Source: SIAF01 sp046152955 (lineage in GTDB: Bacteria; Planctomycetota; Planctomycetia; Planctomycetales; Planctomycetaceae). Taken from it: a DNA stretch of 32,930 bases. The translations under genes were made by a program, and so were the position numbers. The stretch covers positions 1-32,930 of the forward strand of contig JBJXGA010000041.1 in the NCBI GenBank assembly GCA_046152955.1. Direction: 5' to 3'. The notes beneath the pieces were generated by a model. That model had not been told where the DNA came from, ran no database searches, and saw only the letters and a program-made list of their open reading frames with translations. Below are positions 1 to 8,494 of this stretch, one piece after another (positions within the stretch are counted from its first letter, which is position 1; each line of letters begins with the position of its first letter).

Positions 1-707
1 GAGCGCCCGTCCACCCGGTGCCCTTCCCCGCGCGCCTGTTCGGGGCTCATGTAGGCCGGCGTCCCCGCCAGCGCCGGCCCGGTTCCGAATGTCGTCTCAT
101 CGAGTGCCAGCCCGAAATCGGCCAGCATCGGTAGCCCCTGGTCGTCCAGCAGAATGTTCCCCGGCTTGATATCCCGGTGCGCCACTCCCTGCTTGTGGGC
201 GTGGTGCAGTGCGGCGGCGATCGAGGCGACGAGCTGCGCCGACTCCCGCGCTCCGGGGCGCGCTGTCTGGATCTTCGCCGCGAGGTCTCCTCCGGTCATC
301 AGCCGCGAAACGACGAAACAGGGAAACTCATCCGTTCCCCCCACGTCGTACACCGGAACGATGTGGCGGTGGTCAAGCTGCGCAACGAGCCGCGCCTCCC
401 GCAGGTAGGTTTCAGCCTGGACCCCCCGCCCCAGCAGCCGCGGGTCGGGAACCTTGATCGCGACCTGTCGCCCCAACTGTTCGTCGAAGGCGCGGTACAC
501 CGATCCGAATCCCCCCGTTCCGAGGACCGCTTCGACACGATAGCGGCCGATCTGCGGCGGGAGCGCGACCGCCTGCGACGGCGCGTCGTCGCCTGGCGCT
601 GCTTCCGTACGCGCCTCGGCGACTGAGGGGCCGCTCGCTTGCGTGGCCTGCGGGGACTCTTCGGAAAAGACGTTCGTCGCAGCCAGCGGATCGGTACGGT
701 TCGACAT
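1..707 (-). CDS. Serine/threonine protein kinase, N-terminal part (runs off left edge)
   Basis: A Hanks-type Ser/Thr kinase whose first 235 codons are visible; the 3' part lies outside the window. The start ATG is at 707-705. An acidic, low-complexity arm of about 50 residues precedes the kinase fold. Visible motifs, in order: the glycine-rich loop GTGGFGSVY, the VAIKV lysine, the catalytic loop HRDIKPGN, the DFG metal-binding motif (ADFGLAL), and the activation-segment end SPEQARG. The lobe is therefore complete to about subdomain VIII and looks catalytically competent. Planctomycetes carry many such kinases, usually with a C-terminal membrane segment and variable sensor domains, but none of that part is visible here. 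It is transcribed divergently from the beta-helix gene. Substrate unknown. Confidence 0.93.
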   Translation of the reverse strand, partial: MSNRTDPLAATNVFSEESPQATQASGPSVAEARTEAAPGDDAPSQAVALPPQIGRYRVEAVLGTGGFGSVYRAFDEQLGRQVAIKVPDPRLLGRGVQAETYLREARLVAQLDHRHIVPVYDVGGTDEFPCFVVSRLMTGGDLAAKIQTARPGARESAQLVASIAAALHHAHKQGVAHRDIKPGNILLDDQGLPMLADFGLALDETTFGTGPALAGTPAYMSPEQARGEGHRVDGR

Positions 708-1018
708 GGGTACTCAAGATGGGATTGCGGGAGCCGGGACGCCGACAGCCCAGCTCTGGCGGCGCCGTGTGTCTCGGCTGCCGTTTCGCCCGCTGCACTG
801 CCGCGCCTCCGCTCTTCACAAGTTTGATATGCGCCTTCAAAGTATAGCGAAGCAATGCCCGAGGTTCGACCAATCGCCCCGGACCGTCGCCCCGGACAAT
901 CGGGAAGACAATTTCTCCTGGGGTGATGTCTACGCTTGCCATTTGAACGGCGGAGAGCGAGAACCGAGTTTGGGGAATGCGAATGGAAGGTCTGAATTTG
1001 CTGCCTGGGGGATGACGG
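708..1018. other. Divergent intergenic region, no gene seen
   Basis: A stretch of 311 bases between the kinase start (minus strand) and the beta-helix gene (plus strand). It must hold the promoters of both, but I could not pick a convincing -35/-10 pair on either strand. The AT-richer patch around 830-860 is the likeliest place. Open frames crossing it show no protein-like composition. Confidence 0.5.
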
Positions 1019-2380
1019 ATGGGATGCGATCGCAGGAGTTGGTTGATGAGTGTCGCGGGGGCGCTGGTCTGGAGTGGGGTTGGTCGCCGGGGTTGGGCCG
1101 ACCAGGCGCTGCGCGGCGACTGCTGGCTGGAGGCGCCGGAGGAGGAATCGGAGGTGGAGGTGGAAGCGGCCGACGGAGAGGCCTTGCAAGCGGTTCTCGA
1201 TCGGCATGCCGGGAGCGGCGCGGCGCTGCGACTGGCAAACCCTGGCCCCATCACCTGCCGAGTCCTCGAACAGACTCTGGAGGGTGAGAAGTCGATCCAT
1301 GCCTTGCTGATTCCGGCTGGAGTCCGGCTGAATCTCAATGGGGCCACACTGAACCTGGACCTGCGCTCCAACAGTTACGGCGTGCGGCTCTCCAATGATT
1401 CGGCGATTCGCAAGGGGACGATCCGCGTCGTCCGCAGCGAAGGGAAAGGTTCGCAAGGGTGCTGGCACAGCGGAATCAGTATCGGCGCGGCGTATGGCGA
1501 CGGGGGGACTCCTGACAAGCCGGGCCGATTCTCGACCGTTTCCGGCTGGCTGGTGGAAGACATCACGATCGATCAGCAGCAGCCCGCCTCGGCCATCCAG
1601 CTCATGTCCGAAGCATGTCACGGCACGTTGAGGCGCATCCGCATCCTGGATTCTCCCAAGGCGCTTCTGGGAATCGGACTCGACTGGGGGAGTGTGGGAC
1701 CGATCACCTCGGAGGACGAACGCCTCTCGGACATGCGCCGGCTGTGGGAGCAAGGGAAAATCTACAGCACCCATCCGCACGACGTCGTGATCGAAAACGT
1801 CCGTGTCGGAAAACTGACGCGCAACGTGGACGGCAACGATGCCGGGGTCCGCTGCTCGGCCTGCCATGCCATCACAATTCGCGACGTGACAATCGCAGAA
1901 GCGGCGACCGCCGTGGCAGTGTTCGGGGGCGATCTGGGATACGAGTTCGCGCGCGAAGACCTGCGCGACGCCGCACATACGGGATACCGGATCGAAGATG
2001 TGCGCATTGGCCGGGCGTTGCGCTACGGACTCGTTCTCAATGGCTCAGCGGACAACATCTGGCGCGCCGCCAAAAACCACGGCTATCGACCAGTCCGCGA
2101 TCCGGTCCATCCCGGATTGGACCGAGTCCAGGTTCGCCGCGTCACGCTGCGCGGCCCAGGAACCCCCGGACCCCAGGGGCTGTACGCCGTGGCTGTGACC
2201 GACGGTTCGCTCGAAGAGGTGTCGATCGAACAGTTTGACATCGGTGTCCACGTCGAGGACTGGGTCCGCGGCCTGAAATTCCAAAACTGCCGGATCACCG
2301 GCAATCGGCGCAACACGCAGGTCGAGGGGGCGACCGAACCAGCGACCGGAGTGACGTTCGACCCGCCGGTCACAGGGTAG
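1019..2380 (+). CDS. Secreted right-handed beta-helix repeat protein
   Basis: A protein of 453 residues. The N-terminus has a twin Arg followed by a hydrophobic stretch (DRRSWLMSVAGALVWSG) and a likely cleavage site near GWA, which suggests a Tat-type or Sec export signal. The body consists of repeated short beta-strands with Asn/Asp/Gly turns, for example the NLNGATLNLDL, GVRLSNDSAI and HAITIRDVTI stretches. This is the pattern of pectate-lyase-like parallel beta-helix proteins. Such folds are used by polysaccharide lyases and hydrolases, but I see no specific catalytic signature, so no enzymatic role is assigned. The upstream in-frame ATG at 983 is cut off by a stop, so 1019 is the first usable ATG. 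It converges with the lipoprotein gene 49 bases downstream. Confidence 0.8.
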   Translation: MGCDRRSWLMSVAGALVWSGVGRRGWADQALRGDCWLEAPEEESEVEVEAADGEALQAVLDRHAGSGAALRLANPGPITCRVLEQTLEGEKSIHALLIPAGVRLNLNGATLNLDLRSNSYGVRLSNDSAIRKGTIRVVRSEGKGSQGCWHSGISIGAAYGDGGTPDKPGRFSTVSGWLVEDITIDQQQPASAIQLMSEACHGTLRRIRILDSPKALLGIGLDWGSVGPITSEDERLSDMRRLWEQGKIYSTHPHDVVIENVRVGKLTRNVDGNDAGVRCSACHAITIRDVTIAEAATAVAVFGGDLGYEFAREDLRDAAHTGYRIEDVRIGRALRYGLVLNGSADNIWRAAKNHGYRPVRDPVHPGLDRVQVRRVTLRGPGTPGPQGLYAVAVTDGSLEEVSIEQFDIGVHVEDWVRGLKFQNCRITGNRRNTQVEGATEPATGVTFDPPVTG

Positions 2381-2395
2381 CCGTTCAGCCCGTAG

Positions 2396-2414
2396 GGTAG
2401 ATTTTCAATCTGCC
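2396..2414. terminator. Short hairpin between convergent genes
   Basis: GGTAGATT, loop TTC, AATCTGCC: an 8-pair stem with one G-T wobble. It lies in the 49-base gap between two convergent genes. There is no long T-run, so it could be a bidirectional terminator or a copy of an interspersed repeat. Confidence 0.4.
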
Positions 2415-2429
2415 AGTTCCACCGTGGCT

Positions 2430-3296
2430 TCACTGGCTCAGGTGTTGCACCGCGTAGCCCTGCTTGGTCGGGACGCGCCAGGTGGCTTCGGAGATCACCG
2501 GGGGGTTGACCTCGATGCGATTGATCACCAGCGTCAGCCCCACGTCGGCGCGTGGCCAGTCGAGCGACACTTTGCTCGGGAGCACCACCTGAGTCTTGGG
2601 ATCGCGAAAGTGCCCTTCGAGCCGGGCGCTGGCAATGAGCTGCCCCTGGCTGTCCAGCAACTGGTGTTCGCGGACCACTCCGTGGCAGGTGTCAACCACG
2701 ACGACTTTCTGCACCGGGGTTCCATCGGGAGTAACCCGCTGGGCGACCAGCCGCATGGTGCGATTTCCCGGTGGGCCGGGATGCATTGTGACGTCCGCGC
2801 CGTCGATTGGCATGACGCCGAAGACCTCCATGATCCAGTCGGGTTGAAACGGGATCGGCAGCCGCCGTCGCGGGGAGATTTCTTCGCCGTGGTGCGCGAC
2901 GAAGATGTATTTTTCCTCGGAGCGCTTGCTCCAGAACCAGTATTCCTCCGGATTTGATCCCAGATCAACCTCTTCGACGGTGAGCGATTTGGCGAGCAGG
3001 CGAAAATTTCGCGGTGATTCGATGGCCAGACTGGCGCCGATGCTGACCGGCGAATACGCGGCACCTCGTCCGGAGATCGACACGGAATCGGACCGCCAGG
3101 AGGTGATTTTTCCCGTGTTGTCGTTCAGGTATTCGAGCACTTCGTCGGAAGTTGCGTCGGGACGCAAGACGCAGCGGGCGTTGGGGGCAAACGGGTCGCG
3201 CGGTCCAAACAGGTTCCGCATCATCCCGCAGCCGGAAAGCGGGACGCTTCCCAGGAGCAGCAACTGCGTCAGAAAAGTGCGGCGGTTCCCGGCCAT
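2430..3296 (-). CDS. Predicted lipoprotein of unknown function
   Basis: A protein of 288 residues. The N-terminus has a twin-Arg motif (NRRTFL), a leucine-rich core and a lipobox LSGC with the acceptor Cys at residue 23, so a lipid-anchored envelope protein is expected, possibly exported through Tat. The rest is rich in alternating beta-strand sequence (for example TMRLVAQRVTPDG, KVVVVDTCHGVV, LTLVINRIEVN). This resembles the unclosed beta-barrel of LolA/LolB-like lipoprotein carriers; I propose that fold only from strand pattern and gene type. No catalytic motif is seen. The start ATG at 3296 has no obvious Shine-Dalgarno, and its leader is occupied by a 12-bp tandem repeat. The gene lies 111 bases downstream of the 173-residue gene on the same strand, so co-transcription is likely. 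Confidence 0.8.
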   Translation of the reverse strand: MAGNRRTFLTQLLLLGSVPLSGCGMMRNLFGPRDPFAPNARCVLRPDATSDEVLEYLNDNTGKITSWRSDSVSISGRGAAYSPVSIGASLAIESPRNFRLLAKSLTVEEVDLGSNPEEYWFWSKRSEEKYIFVAHHGEEISPRRRLPIPFQPDWIMEVFGVMPIDGADVTMHPGPPGNRTMRLVAQRVTPDGTPVQKVVVVDTCHGVVREHQLLDSQGQLIASARLEGHFRDPKTQVVLPSKVSLDWPRADVGLTLVINRIEVNPPVISEATWRVPTKQGYAVQHLSQ

Positions 3297-3305
3297 GGAA
3301 CAATG

Positions 3306-3353
3306 TGTGGTGTCAGGTTTAGTGTCAGGTGTGGTGTCAGGTGTGGTGTCAGG
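3306..3353. repeat. Four exact-length 12-bp tandem repeats
   Basis: Four consecutive 12-base units: TGTGGTGTCAGG, TTTAGTGTCAGG, TGTGGTGTCAGG, TGTGGTGTCAGG. Only the second unit deviates. They sit between two co-directional genes, ending 10 bases before the lipoprotein start codon, where its ribosome binding site should be. The unit length equals four codons. Confidence 0.9.
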
Positions 3354-3407
3354 ACTGGGCGACGCAGAGGTGATCAGGCGTCAAGCGGCGATCGATCGCG
3401 GTCTTTT

Positions 3408-3929
3408 TCAGGAGGATGTTTCGGACAGGACCGGCGTTGTGGTTTGCCATTCCGAGGCGAGATAGACGTTCAATTCCCGTTGCCATTGATGGACCTCTTC
3501 ATCGGAAGGGTTCAGATCGCGAATCTCCCAGGCACCTTCCCCATGCGCGCCGACAAGCTGCAGGAACTCCGAGTCCCCCGAGGATTGCGAGCCCTCCAGA
3601 CGCAGGCGACGTTTTTTGACCAGGAGCAACGCCAGGATGTACCGCAGTCCCTCGCGGGCCGGATCCCCTTCTTCGCACAGTTGTTCAAAGCAGCTCAACA
3701 GCGCCTGTGCATCGAGCGGCTCGCGCCGAACCTCTTGAGGGAGGGGAACCAGACATTCCCAGGCTCCGACCGTTCCCGGAGGAGGCCCGGACCAACCCTG
3801 GGGGGAGTAGTCCAACCGTTGCAACTCCCCATCCCGCTCCACCAGCACCGAATGACACACGCTGCCGGGAACGAGATCTTCCCCCGTCGCGGCGCATTTC
3901 TTGCCCAGTGGTCGAAACTGATATTCCAT
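3408..3929 (-). CDS. Conserved-type hypothetical protein, 173 aa
   Basis: Not assigned to a named family. It is a soluble protein with no signal peptide or membrane segment. The N-terminus contains two cysteines in a context (KKCAATGEDLVPGSVCHSVL) typical of small planctomycete proteins that open with a 'Cys...TGE.L.PG' stretch. An Asp/Glu-rich helical middle follows (residues ~70-115), then a basic patch LLVKKRRLRLEG. Upstream, 3930-4216 holds no gene that I can support. It probably heads a two-gene unit with the downstream lipoprotein. That it is a real gene is supported by sensible composition along its whole length on the strand of its neighbours. Confidence 0.7.
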   Translation of the reverse strand: MEYQFRPLGKKCAATGEDLVPGSVCHSVLVERDGELQRLDYSPQGWSGPPPGTVGAWECLVPLPQEVRREPLDAQALLSCFEQLCEEGDPAREGLRYILALLLVKKRRLRLEGSQSSGDSEFLQLVGAHGEGAWEIRDLNPSDEEVHQWQRELNVYLASEWQTTTPVLSETSS

Positions 3930-4216
3930 GCGGCAGGTCGCCGGGGGCGTGGCAGGGGTGTAGTGTGGAGACGGTCGCCAGAGATGGGGGCGGGGTCATA
4001 CTCGAAAGCGGAGAGTGAGGCAAGATGAGGTTGGCGCAGTGCGGTCTGTGACGAGGTCGGGCCAGTCTGGGAGTTGGATTTACGCTGATGGCCTCGCCGA
4101 CCGATCAAGACCTGCGGCGGGATTCAGCGCATCCAGCGACCGCCTTCGGGGCCACATGGGCCTCAGACGGCATTCCGCAACCGATTTGCCAGGCGGCAGT
4201 TATGATTGCCACATGC

Positions 4217-5629
4217 TCAGAGCACTTCGCGGAGCGGCTCCCCCGCGTCGAGGAGCAGTTGCGGGCGGCCGGTGGGGTCAGCCAGCCGCGCCTCCGCCAG
4301 GTCGATCCCCAGATTGTGGTAGAGGGTCGCGAAAACATCTTGATAATGGACGGGACGCGCGATCGGCAGGCTGGCAGTGCCATCGGTCTGGCCGATCACT
4401 TGTCCGGTTCGCATCCCCCCACCCGCGAGCAACGCCATGCCGACCTGCGGCCAATGGTGGCGCCCTCCGGTTTTGCGATCGACTTGCGGCGTGCGCCCGA
4501 ATTCCCCCCAGGCGACAATCGAAACGTCATCGAGCATTCCCCGTTCCGCCAGATCAGTGACAAACGTCGTCAGGCCGTGATCCAGAATGGGAAGCTGTCG
4601 CCGCATCCGCAGAAAATTGTCGCTGTGCGTGTCGAAGTCGCTGAAGGACAAGCTGACGCAACGGACTCCTGCCTCGATCAGCCGCCGCGCGAGCAACAGC
4701 TTCTTGGGCCATCCCGCCCCTTCACTGGTCCCCACGGGGTCGCTGGCAACCTGGTCGGGAAGCGTATACCGGGCCACGACCTGCGGATCTTCCTGTTCCA
4801 AATCCATTGCGGCGGCGAAGCGGCCCGAGGTGAGAATCCCCATCGCCTGCTGGGTGAAGTCGTCCAGGGCGCCCATCGATCCGGTGCTGTCAATCCCGCG
4901 GCGGATGCGGTCCAGGTCGCGCAACAACGCCGTCCGATCACCCAATCGATTTTGGGTCAGCCCATCCACCAGAACCAGGCTGGTCATGTGCTCGCCCCCC
5001 TTGGCCGCCAATTCGCGCTTCATCCCCTCTTCCAGCGGACGGGCGAACATCCGCGAGATATCTGGACGAAACGGTTGAAACGCCGGCCCGAGGAATCCCG
5101 GACGGGCGCTGTTGCGAACCAGCGGCCGACCCTGCATCAGGTCGATGAAATTCGGCGCCGGATCGCGGCGGCTCCCCAGCAGCCGCGAGACGACGCTCCC
5201 CAGCGCCGGTCGCCCGCCGATCGATTTCAAATCCTTTTCGGCAAACCCGGACTGGCATTGGAACGCATCATGCGCTCCGGCCGACCCGACCAACGACCGA
5301 ATGAACACGAATTTGTCGGCCATCGCCGCCAGCCGAGGCAGCAGTTCACAAATTCCCAGACCGGGGAGCGCCGTGTCGATCGGGGAGAACTCTCCACGGA
5401 TTTCGACCGGCGCGTGCGGTTTCAGGTCGATCAGATCCAGATGGGGGGGACCGCCATCCAGATGGATGTTGACCACCGCCTTGTTCGACGAACGGATCCC
5501 GGCAGCCGCTTCCGTCCGGAGCAAGTCCGCCAGCGTCCAACCCGCCGCGGTGATCCCTCCGGCGACGAGAAAGCCGCGGCGCGAAACGCCATCGCAGTGC
5601 CGATACGGTCTGTCCAGGATCGTCAGCAT
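4217..5629 (-). CDS. DUF1501 family protein (twin-Arg exported)
   Basis: A protein of 470 residues. I chose ATG 5629 because it places the twin-arginine motif SRRGFL at residues 16-21, followed by a hydrophobic Ala/Gly segment. The longer open frame upstream is Arg-rich and not protein-like. DUF1501 proteins adopt an alkaline-phosphatase/sulfatase-like fold; their substrate is not established. Characteristic segments seen are HLDGGPPHLDLIDLKP, DFDTH at about 331, WGEFGRTP at about 374, and the His-rich GRHHWP just after it. This copy is clearly divergent from the two near-paralogues at 13 and 17 kb: it lacks their NGGAGAWDAH stretch. It lies 104 bases downstream of glyQS on the same strand. 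It has no adjacent DUF1549/DUF1553 partner, which is unusual for the family. Confidence 0.9.
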   Translation of the reverse strand: MLTILDRPYRHCDGVSRRGFLVAGGITAAGWTLADLLRTEAAAGIRSSNKAVVNIHLDGGPPHLDLIDLKPHAPVEIRGEFSPIDTALPGLGICELLPRLAAMADKFVFIRSLVGSAGAHDAFQCQSGFAEKDLKSIGGRPALGSVVSRLLGSRRDPAPNFIDLMQGRPLVRNSARPGFLGPAFQPFRPDISRMFARPLEEGMKRELAAKGGEHMTSLVLVDGLTQNRLGDRTALLRDLDRIRRGIDSTGSMGALDDFTQQAMGILTSGRFAAAMDLEQEDPQVVARYTLPDQVASDPVGTSEGAGWPKKLLLARRLIEAGVRCVSLSFSDFDTHSDNFLRMRRQLPILDHGLTTFVTDLAERGMLDDVSIVAWGEFGRTPQVDRKTGGRHHWPQVGMALLAGGGMRTGQVIGQTDGTASLPIARPVHYQDVFATLYHNLGIDLAEARLADPTGRPQLLLDAGEPLREVL

Positions 5630-5733
5630 CCCATCAGAATATCCTGATCTGACGGGAAGAGCAAGCAAATTTCCGGACAGGTACTGCGATGGGTCATTCG
5701 ACGCCACCCCCAAGGCCACTGGACGCGTTCGGG

Positions 5734-7452
5734 TTACTGCCTTAGTCGCTGGGCAATTTCGTCGATCACTTTGTCGACCGGGACGCGCCACTGTTCGAGC
5801 GTGTCGCGATCGCGGACGGTCACCGTCTGGTCTTGCAGTGACTGGCCATCCACGGTGATGCACCACGGGGTGCCGATCTCGTCCTGGCGACGGTAGCGTT
5901 TGCCGATCGCCGCCTGCTGATCGAAATAGCTGGGGATGCCAGCCGCTTTCAACCCGCGGTAAATCTCCAGCCCCAGTTCGGGCATGCCGTCCTTTTTCAC
6001 GAGCGGGAGGACCGCCGCCTTGATGGGGGCCAGTCTGGGGTGGAACTTCATGAGCACGCGTGTCTGCAGTTCCCCCTTTTCATCCGGTTGCTGGTCTTCG
6101 GTGTAGGCTTCGCAAATGAAGGCCAGCGTGGCGCGATCGGCGCCGGCGGCCGGTTCGATCACGTGGGGAACAAACCGCTCGCGCAACTGATCGTCAAAGT
6201 ACGTCAGGTCTTTGCCACTGCCGGGGTATTTGGGTTTGCCGTCGAGCCCCAGCTCCGGGTTGAGGCAACCGTTGGCGTCCCTCACGAGCTTTCCTTCCAT
6301 ATGCGAGCGGAGATCGAAATCGCCCCGATGGGCGACCCCTTCCAGTTCGCCGAATTCTCCCGGTTCCAGGAACGGGAAGGCGTATTCAACGTCTGCGGTA
6401 CCGACCGAATAGTGGCTCAGTTCATCTTTGTCGTGATCGCGCAGCCGCAACTTGGTGCTTTGCAGTCCCAGGTTGAGATACCAGTTGTAGCGGCGGTCCC
6501 GCCAATAGGTGTACCACTCGAACGACTGGTTGGGATGGCAGAAGAATTCCATCTCCATCTGCTCGAACTCGCGAGAACGAAACGTGAAGTTGCGCGGGGT
6601 GATCTCATTGCGAAAGCTCTTGCCCGTTTGCGCGATGCCAAAGGGGACTTTGACCCGCACGGTGTCGAGGACGTTTTTGAAATTGACGAACATTCCCTGG
6701 GCGGTTTCCGGGCGCAGAAAGGCTCGGTTTTCATCGCTCTGGATGGCCCCGGTATACGTCTCAAACATCAAGTTGAAGCGTCGCGGTTCCGTCAGCTCCC
6801 CGCCGCAGTTCGGACAGGGGGTGGCGAGACCCGTCGCACCCTTCTGCGCGGTGGCCATGTACCGCAGCAAAGTCGGGACAGAGAGTTCCATTTCCGCGTT
6901 GTTCTGCAGGTCTTCGGCCAACCAGGACATCGTGACTTCCGGATTGCGAACCAGCGCGAGTCCCGGCGCGAGCTTCAAGCCACGCTTCTTGTCGCGCGCC
7001 CAACGGAGTGTTTCCGGACTCGAAAAGACGATTTTCTCATCGGAAAGACTCGATGCCTGGCAGGTTTCGGCAAAGGACAACACCCAGGGGGCGTCCTTGA
7101 GCATGTCCCACACGTGGTCGGCACGAAACAACTTCTTGCACTGCTGGCAGGTCTGCATCATGTCCGCGAACAGATCATAATGCCCCGAGCACTTCCAGAC
7201 CTGTGGATGCATAATGATCGAGCAGTCGAGACCGACCATCGAAAACGCCTGTGGCGCGCCGGACGGTACCGAAAACTCGTCATGATTGGTGATCATGTCG
7301 CGCCACCAGGCATCCTTGACGTTCCGCTTCAGCTCCACCCCCAGCGGACCGTAATCCCAGAAGCCGTTGAGCCCTCCATAGATTTCGGACGACTGAAAGA
7401 TGAACCCGCGCCGTTTGCACAGCGCGACGATTTTATCCATTGAGGTTTCCAT
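5734..7452 (-). CDS. glyQS: Glycyl-tRNA synthetase, dimeric (alpha2) type
   Basis: A class II aminoacyl-tRNA synthetase of 572 residues that charges tRNA-Gly with glycine at the expense of ATP in the cytoplasm. It begins with the typical GGLNGFWDYGPLG (motif 1 region). The zinc-ribbon half-sites CQQC and CPNC flank the insertion domain. Motif 2 reads FRNEITPR followed by FRSREFEQMEMEFF, and the GVAHRGDFDL segment lies near motif 3. The C-terminal anticodon-binding domain contains LAPIKAAVLPLV, then QDEIGTPWCITVD. The length fits the Thermus/eukaryote-like single-chain enzyme and not the E. coli alpha2beta2 form. The start could be M1 (7452) or M5 (7440). It follows comB by 36 bases, probably in one transcript. 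Confidence 0.97.
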   Translation of the reverse strand: METSMDKIVALCKRRGFIFQSSEIYGGLNGFWDYGPLGVELKRNVKDAWWRDMITNHDEFSVPSGAPQAFSMVGLDCSIIMHPQVWKCSGHYDLFADMMQTCQQCKKLFRADHVWDMLKDAPWVLSFAETCQASSLSDEKIVFSSPETLRWARDKKRGLKLAPGLALVRNPEVTMSWLAEDLQNNAEMELSVPTLLRYMATAQKGATGLATPCPNCGGELTEPRRFNLMFETYTGAIQSDENRAFLRPETAQGMFVNFKNVLDTVRVKVPFGIAQTGKSFRNEITPRNFTFRSREFEQMEMEFFCHPNQSFEWYTYWRDRRYNWYLNLGLQSTKLRLRDHDKDELSHYSVGTADVEYAFPFLEPGEFGELEGVAHRGDFDLRSHMEGKLVRDANGCLNPELGLDGKPKYPGSGKDLTYFDDQLRERFVPHVIEPAAGADRATLAFICEAYTEDQQPDEKGELQTRVLMKFHPRLAPIKAAVLPLVKKDGMPELGLEIYRGLKAAGIPSYFDQQAAIGKRYRRQDEIGTPWCITVDGQSLQDQTVTVRDRDTLEQWRVPVDKVIDEIAQRLRQ

Positions 7453-7488
7453 GCGAGTGACTGGTGGCTAGGGGTTTGGCGCTAGGGT

Positions 7489-8250
7489 TTAGGGATTAGA
7501 AGTTAGGATTGCGGGGGGGATTTGGTTGGGAGCTTGATGCAGTTCGGGGGCCAGGTTGATGATGCTCGTGGTGGCGGCGAGGGCGATGTCGCTGTCGAAG
7601 CTTTGGGCGATCAGGTTCCGACCGCCTCGGCTGCTCCGCAGCATGGCCAGCACCGCATCATAGGTTCCGCCGTGCGTTTCCGACAGGTTGAGCGCCAGAA
7701 TCGTCGCGTCGTCGGTCACGTCCCAGTCTTCACCCTGGCTGACCAATTCCCGGGTGATCAACCCGGCACACAGAACATCCTCCAGCGTGAGCTGCCCGTC
7801 GGTTCCAGCGCACACGAGATGCACCGGCCCGCTCAGGTCCGCCAGTCGGCAAACAACCGCCTGCAGATTGACGAGCGCTCCGATGAGCACCCGCGGCATT
7901 CTTTGCACTCGATTCATCGCTCGGGTGCCGTTGGTCGTCGTGAAGACGACCGACTTGCCCCGGACGACCTCGGCGGTGTAGTCGGCGGGGGAATTTCCGA
8001 GATCAAATCCCGGAATTCTTAACCCCCCTCGCTCCCCCCCAAGCAGCACCGATCCGCCGGGCAACTCTCCGGCCACCCGGAGCGACTCCTCAACCGTCAA
8101 ACAGGGAATCACCTGCCGGGCACCGGCCTGCAAGGCGACCACGATCGTGGTCGTCGCCCGCAGGACGTCGATCACGACCGCTGTTCCCTCGGAGGACTCT
8201 TCCGGGTGGAACAGCTCTGGTAGCAGGTGGACTCGAATTGGTCGGATCAT
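7489..8250 (-). CDS. comB: Probable 2-phosphosulfolactate phosphatase (ComB family)
   Basis: A protein of 253 residues. Family motifs are clear: the Asp-containing VVIDVLRATTTIVVAL near the N-terminus, GGERGG, DLGNSP and TTTNGTRA, with the GTDGQLTLEDVLCAG segment in the second half. In methanogens ComB hydrolyses (R)-2-phospho-3-sulfolactate on the coenzyme M route. Bacteria without coenzyme M also carry the family, and its role there is unsettled, so the substrate here is inferred from family only. ATG 8250 is the first Met of the conserved part. An in-frame GTG three codons upstream is possible. Neither has a good Shine-Dalgarno because a hairpin repeat begins 11 bases upstream. It precedes glyQS in the same direction. 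Confidence 0.88.
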   Translation of the reverse strand: MIRPIRVHLLPELFHPEESSEGTAVVIDVLRATTTIVVALQAGARQVIPCLTVEESLRVAGELPGGSVLLGGERGGLRIPGFDLGNSPADYTAEVVRGKSVVFTTTNGTRAMNRVQRMPRVLIGALVNLQAVVCRLADLSGPVHLVCAGTDGQLTLEDVLCAGLITRELVSQGEDWDVTDDATILALNLSETHGGTYDAVLAMLRSSRGGRNLIAQSFDSDIALAATTSIINLAPELHQAPNQIPPAILTSNP

Positions 8251-8260
8251 GACATACACT

Positions 8261-8346
8261 ACCGGCCAGCTTACGCTGGCCGTTCGCCTGGGGATTACCG
8301 GCCAGCTTACGCTAAGCCGTTCGCCATTTATGCTGGGGCGTTCGCC
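8261..8346. repeat. Short array of hairpin-forming (REP-like) repeats
   Basis: Two near-identical copies of about 28 bases begin at 8261 and 8297, sharing CGGCCAGCTTACGCT and GCCGTTCGCC. A shorter third copy ends at 8346 (TATGCTGGGGCGTTCGCC). Copy 1 forms a perfect 8-pair stem, CGGCCAGC / GCTGGCCG, around the loop TTAC. Copy 2 has changes that break the stem. The array lies in the divergent region between comB and the PSCyt gene, immediately next to the comB start. Confidence 0.8.
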
Positions 8347-8494
8347 TTTCTCGTTGTTTCGCGGCCGCCGGTCAAGTCGATTGAAAGTCCAAAGACGGTT
8401 CTTGTCCTCCCCTCCCTCATCCGGTATCATCAATGCGAGTTGATACATAAACCGTTTCAGGCAAAGTTCATACGCCCAGTGACGAGTTCTTCCG

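Noticed and set aside
299..1978. 559-codon minus-strand frame overlapping the kinase and beta-helix genes
   Set aside because: Arg/Pro/Ser-rich translation without motifs. It is a different frame from the real kinase and antisense to the beta-helix gene.
3306..3353. Possible CRISPR-like array
   Set aside because: Units are 12 bases, directly abutting, with no spacers.
6040..7443. 467-codon plus-strand frame
   Set aside because: Fully antisense to glyQS, whose catalytic motifs are unmistakable.
7471..7506. Telomere-like TAGGGTTTAGGG tract
   Set aside because: Only a few irregular units, partly inside the comB 3' end; too short and imperfect to call a repeat array.
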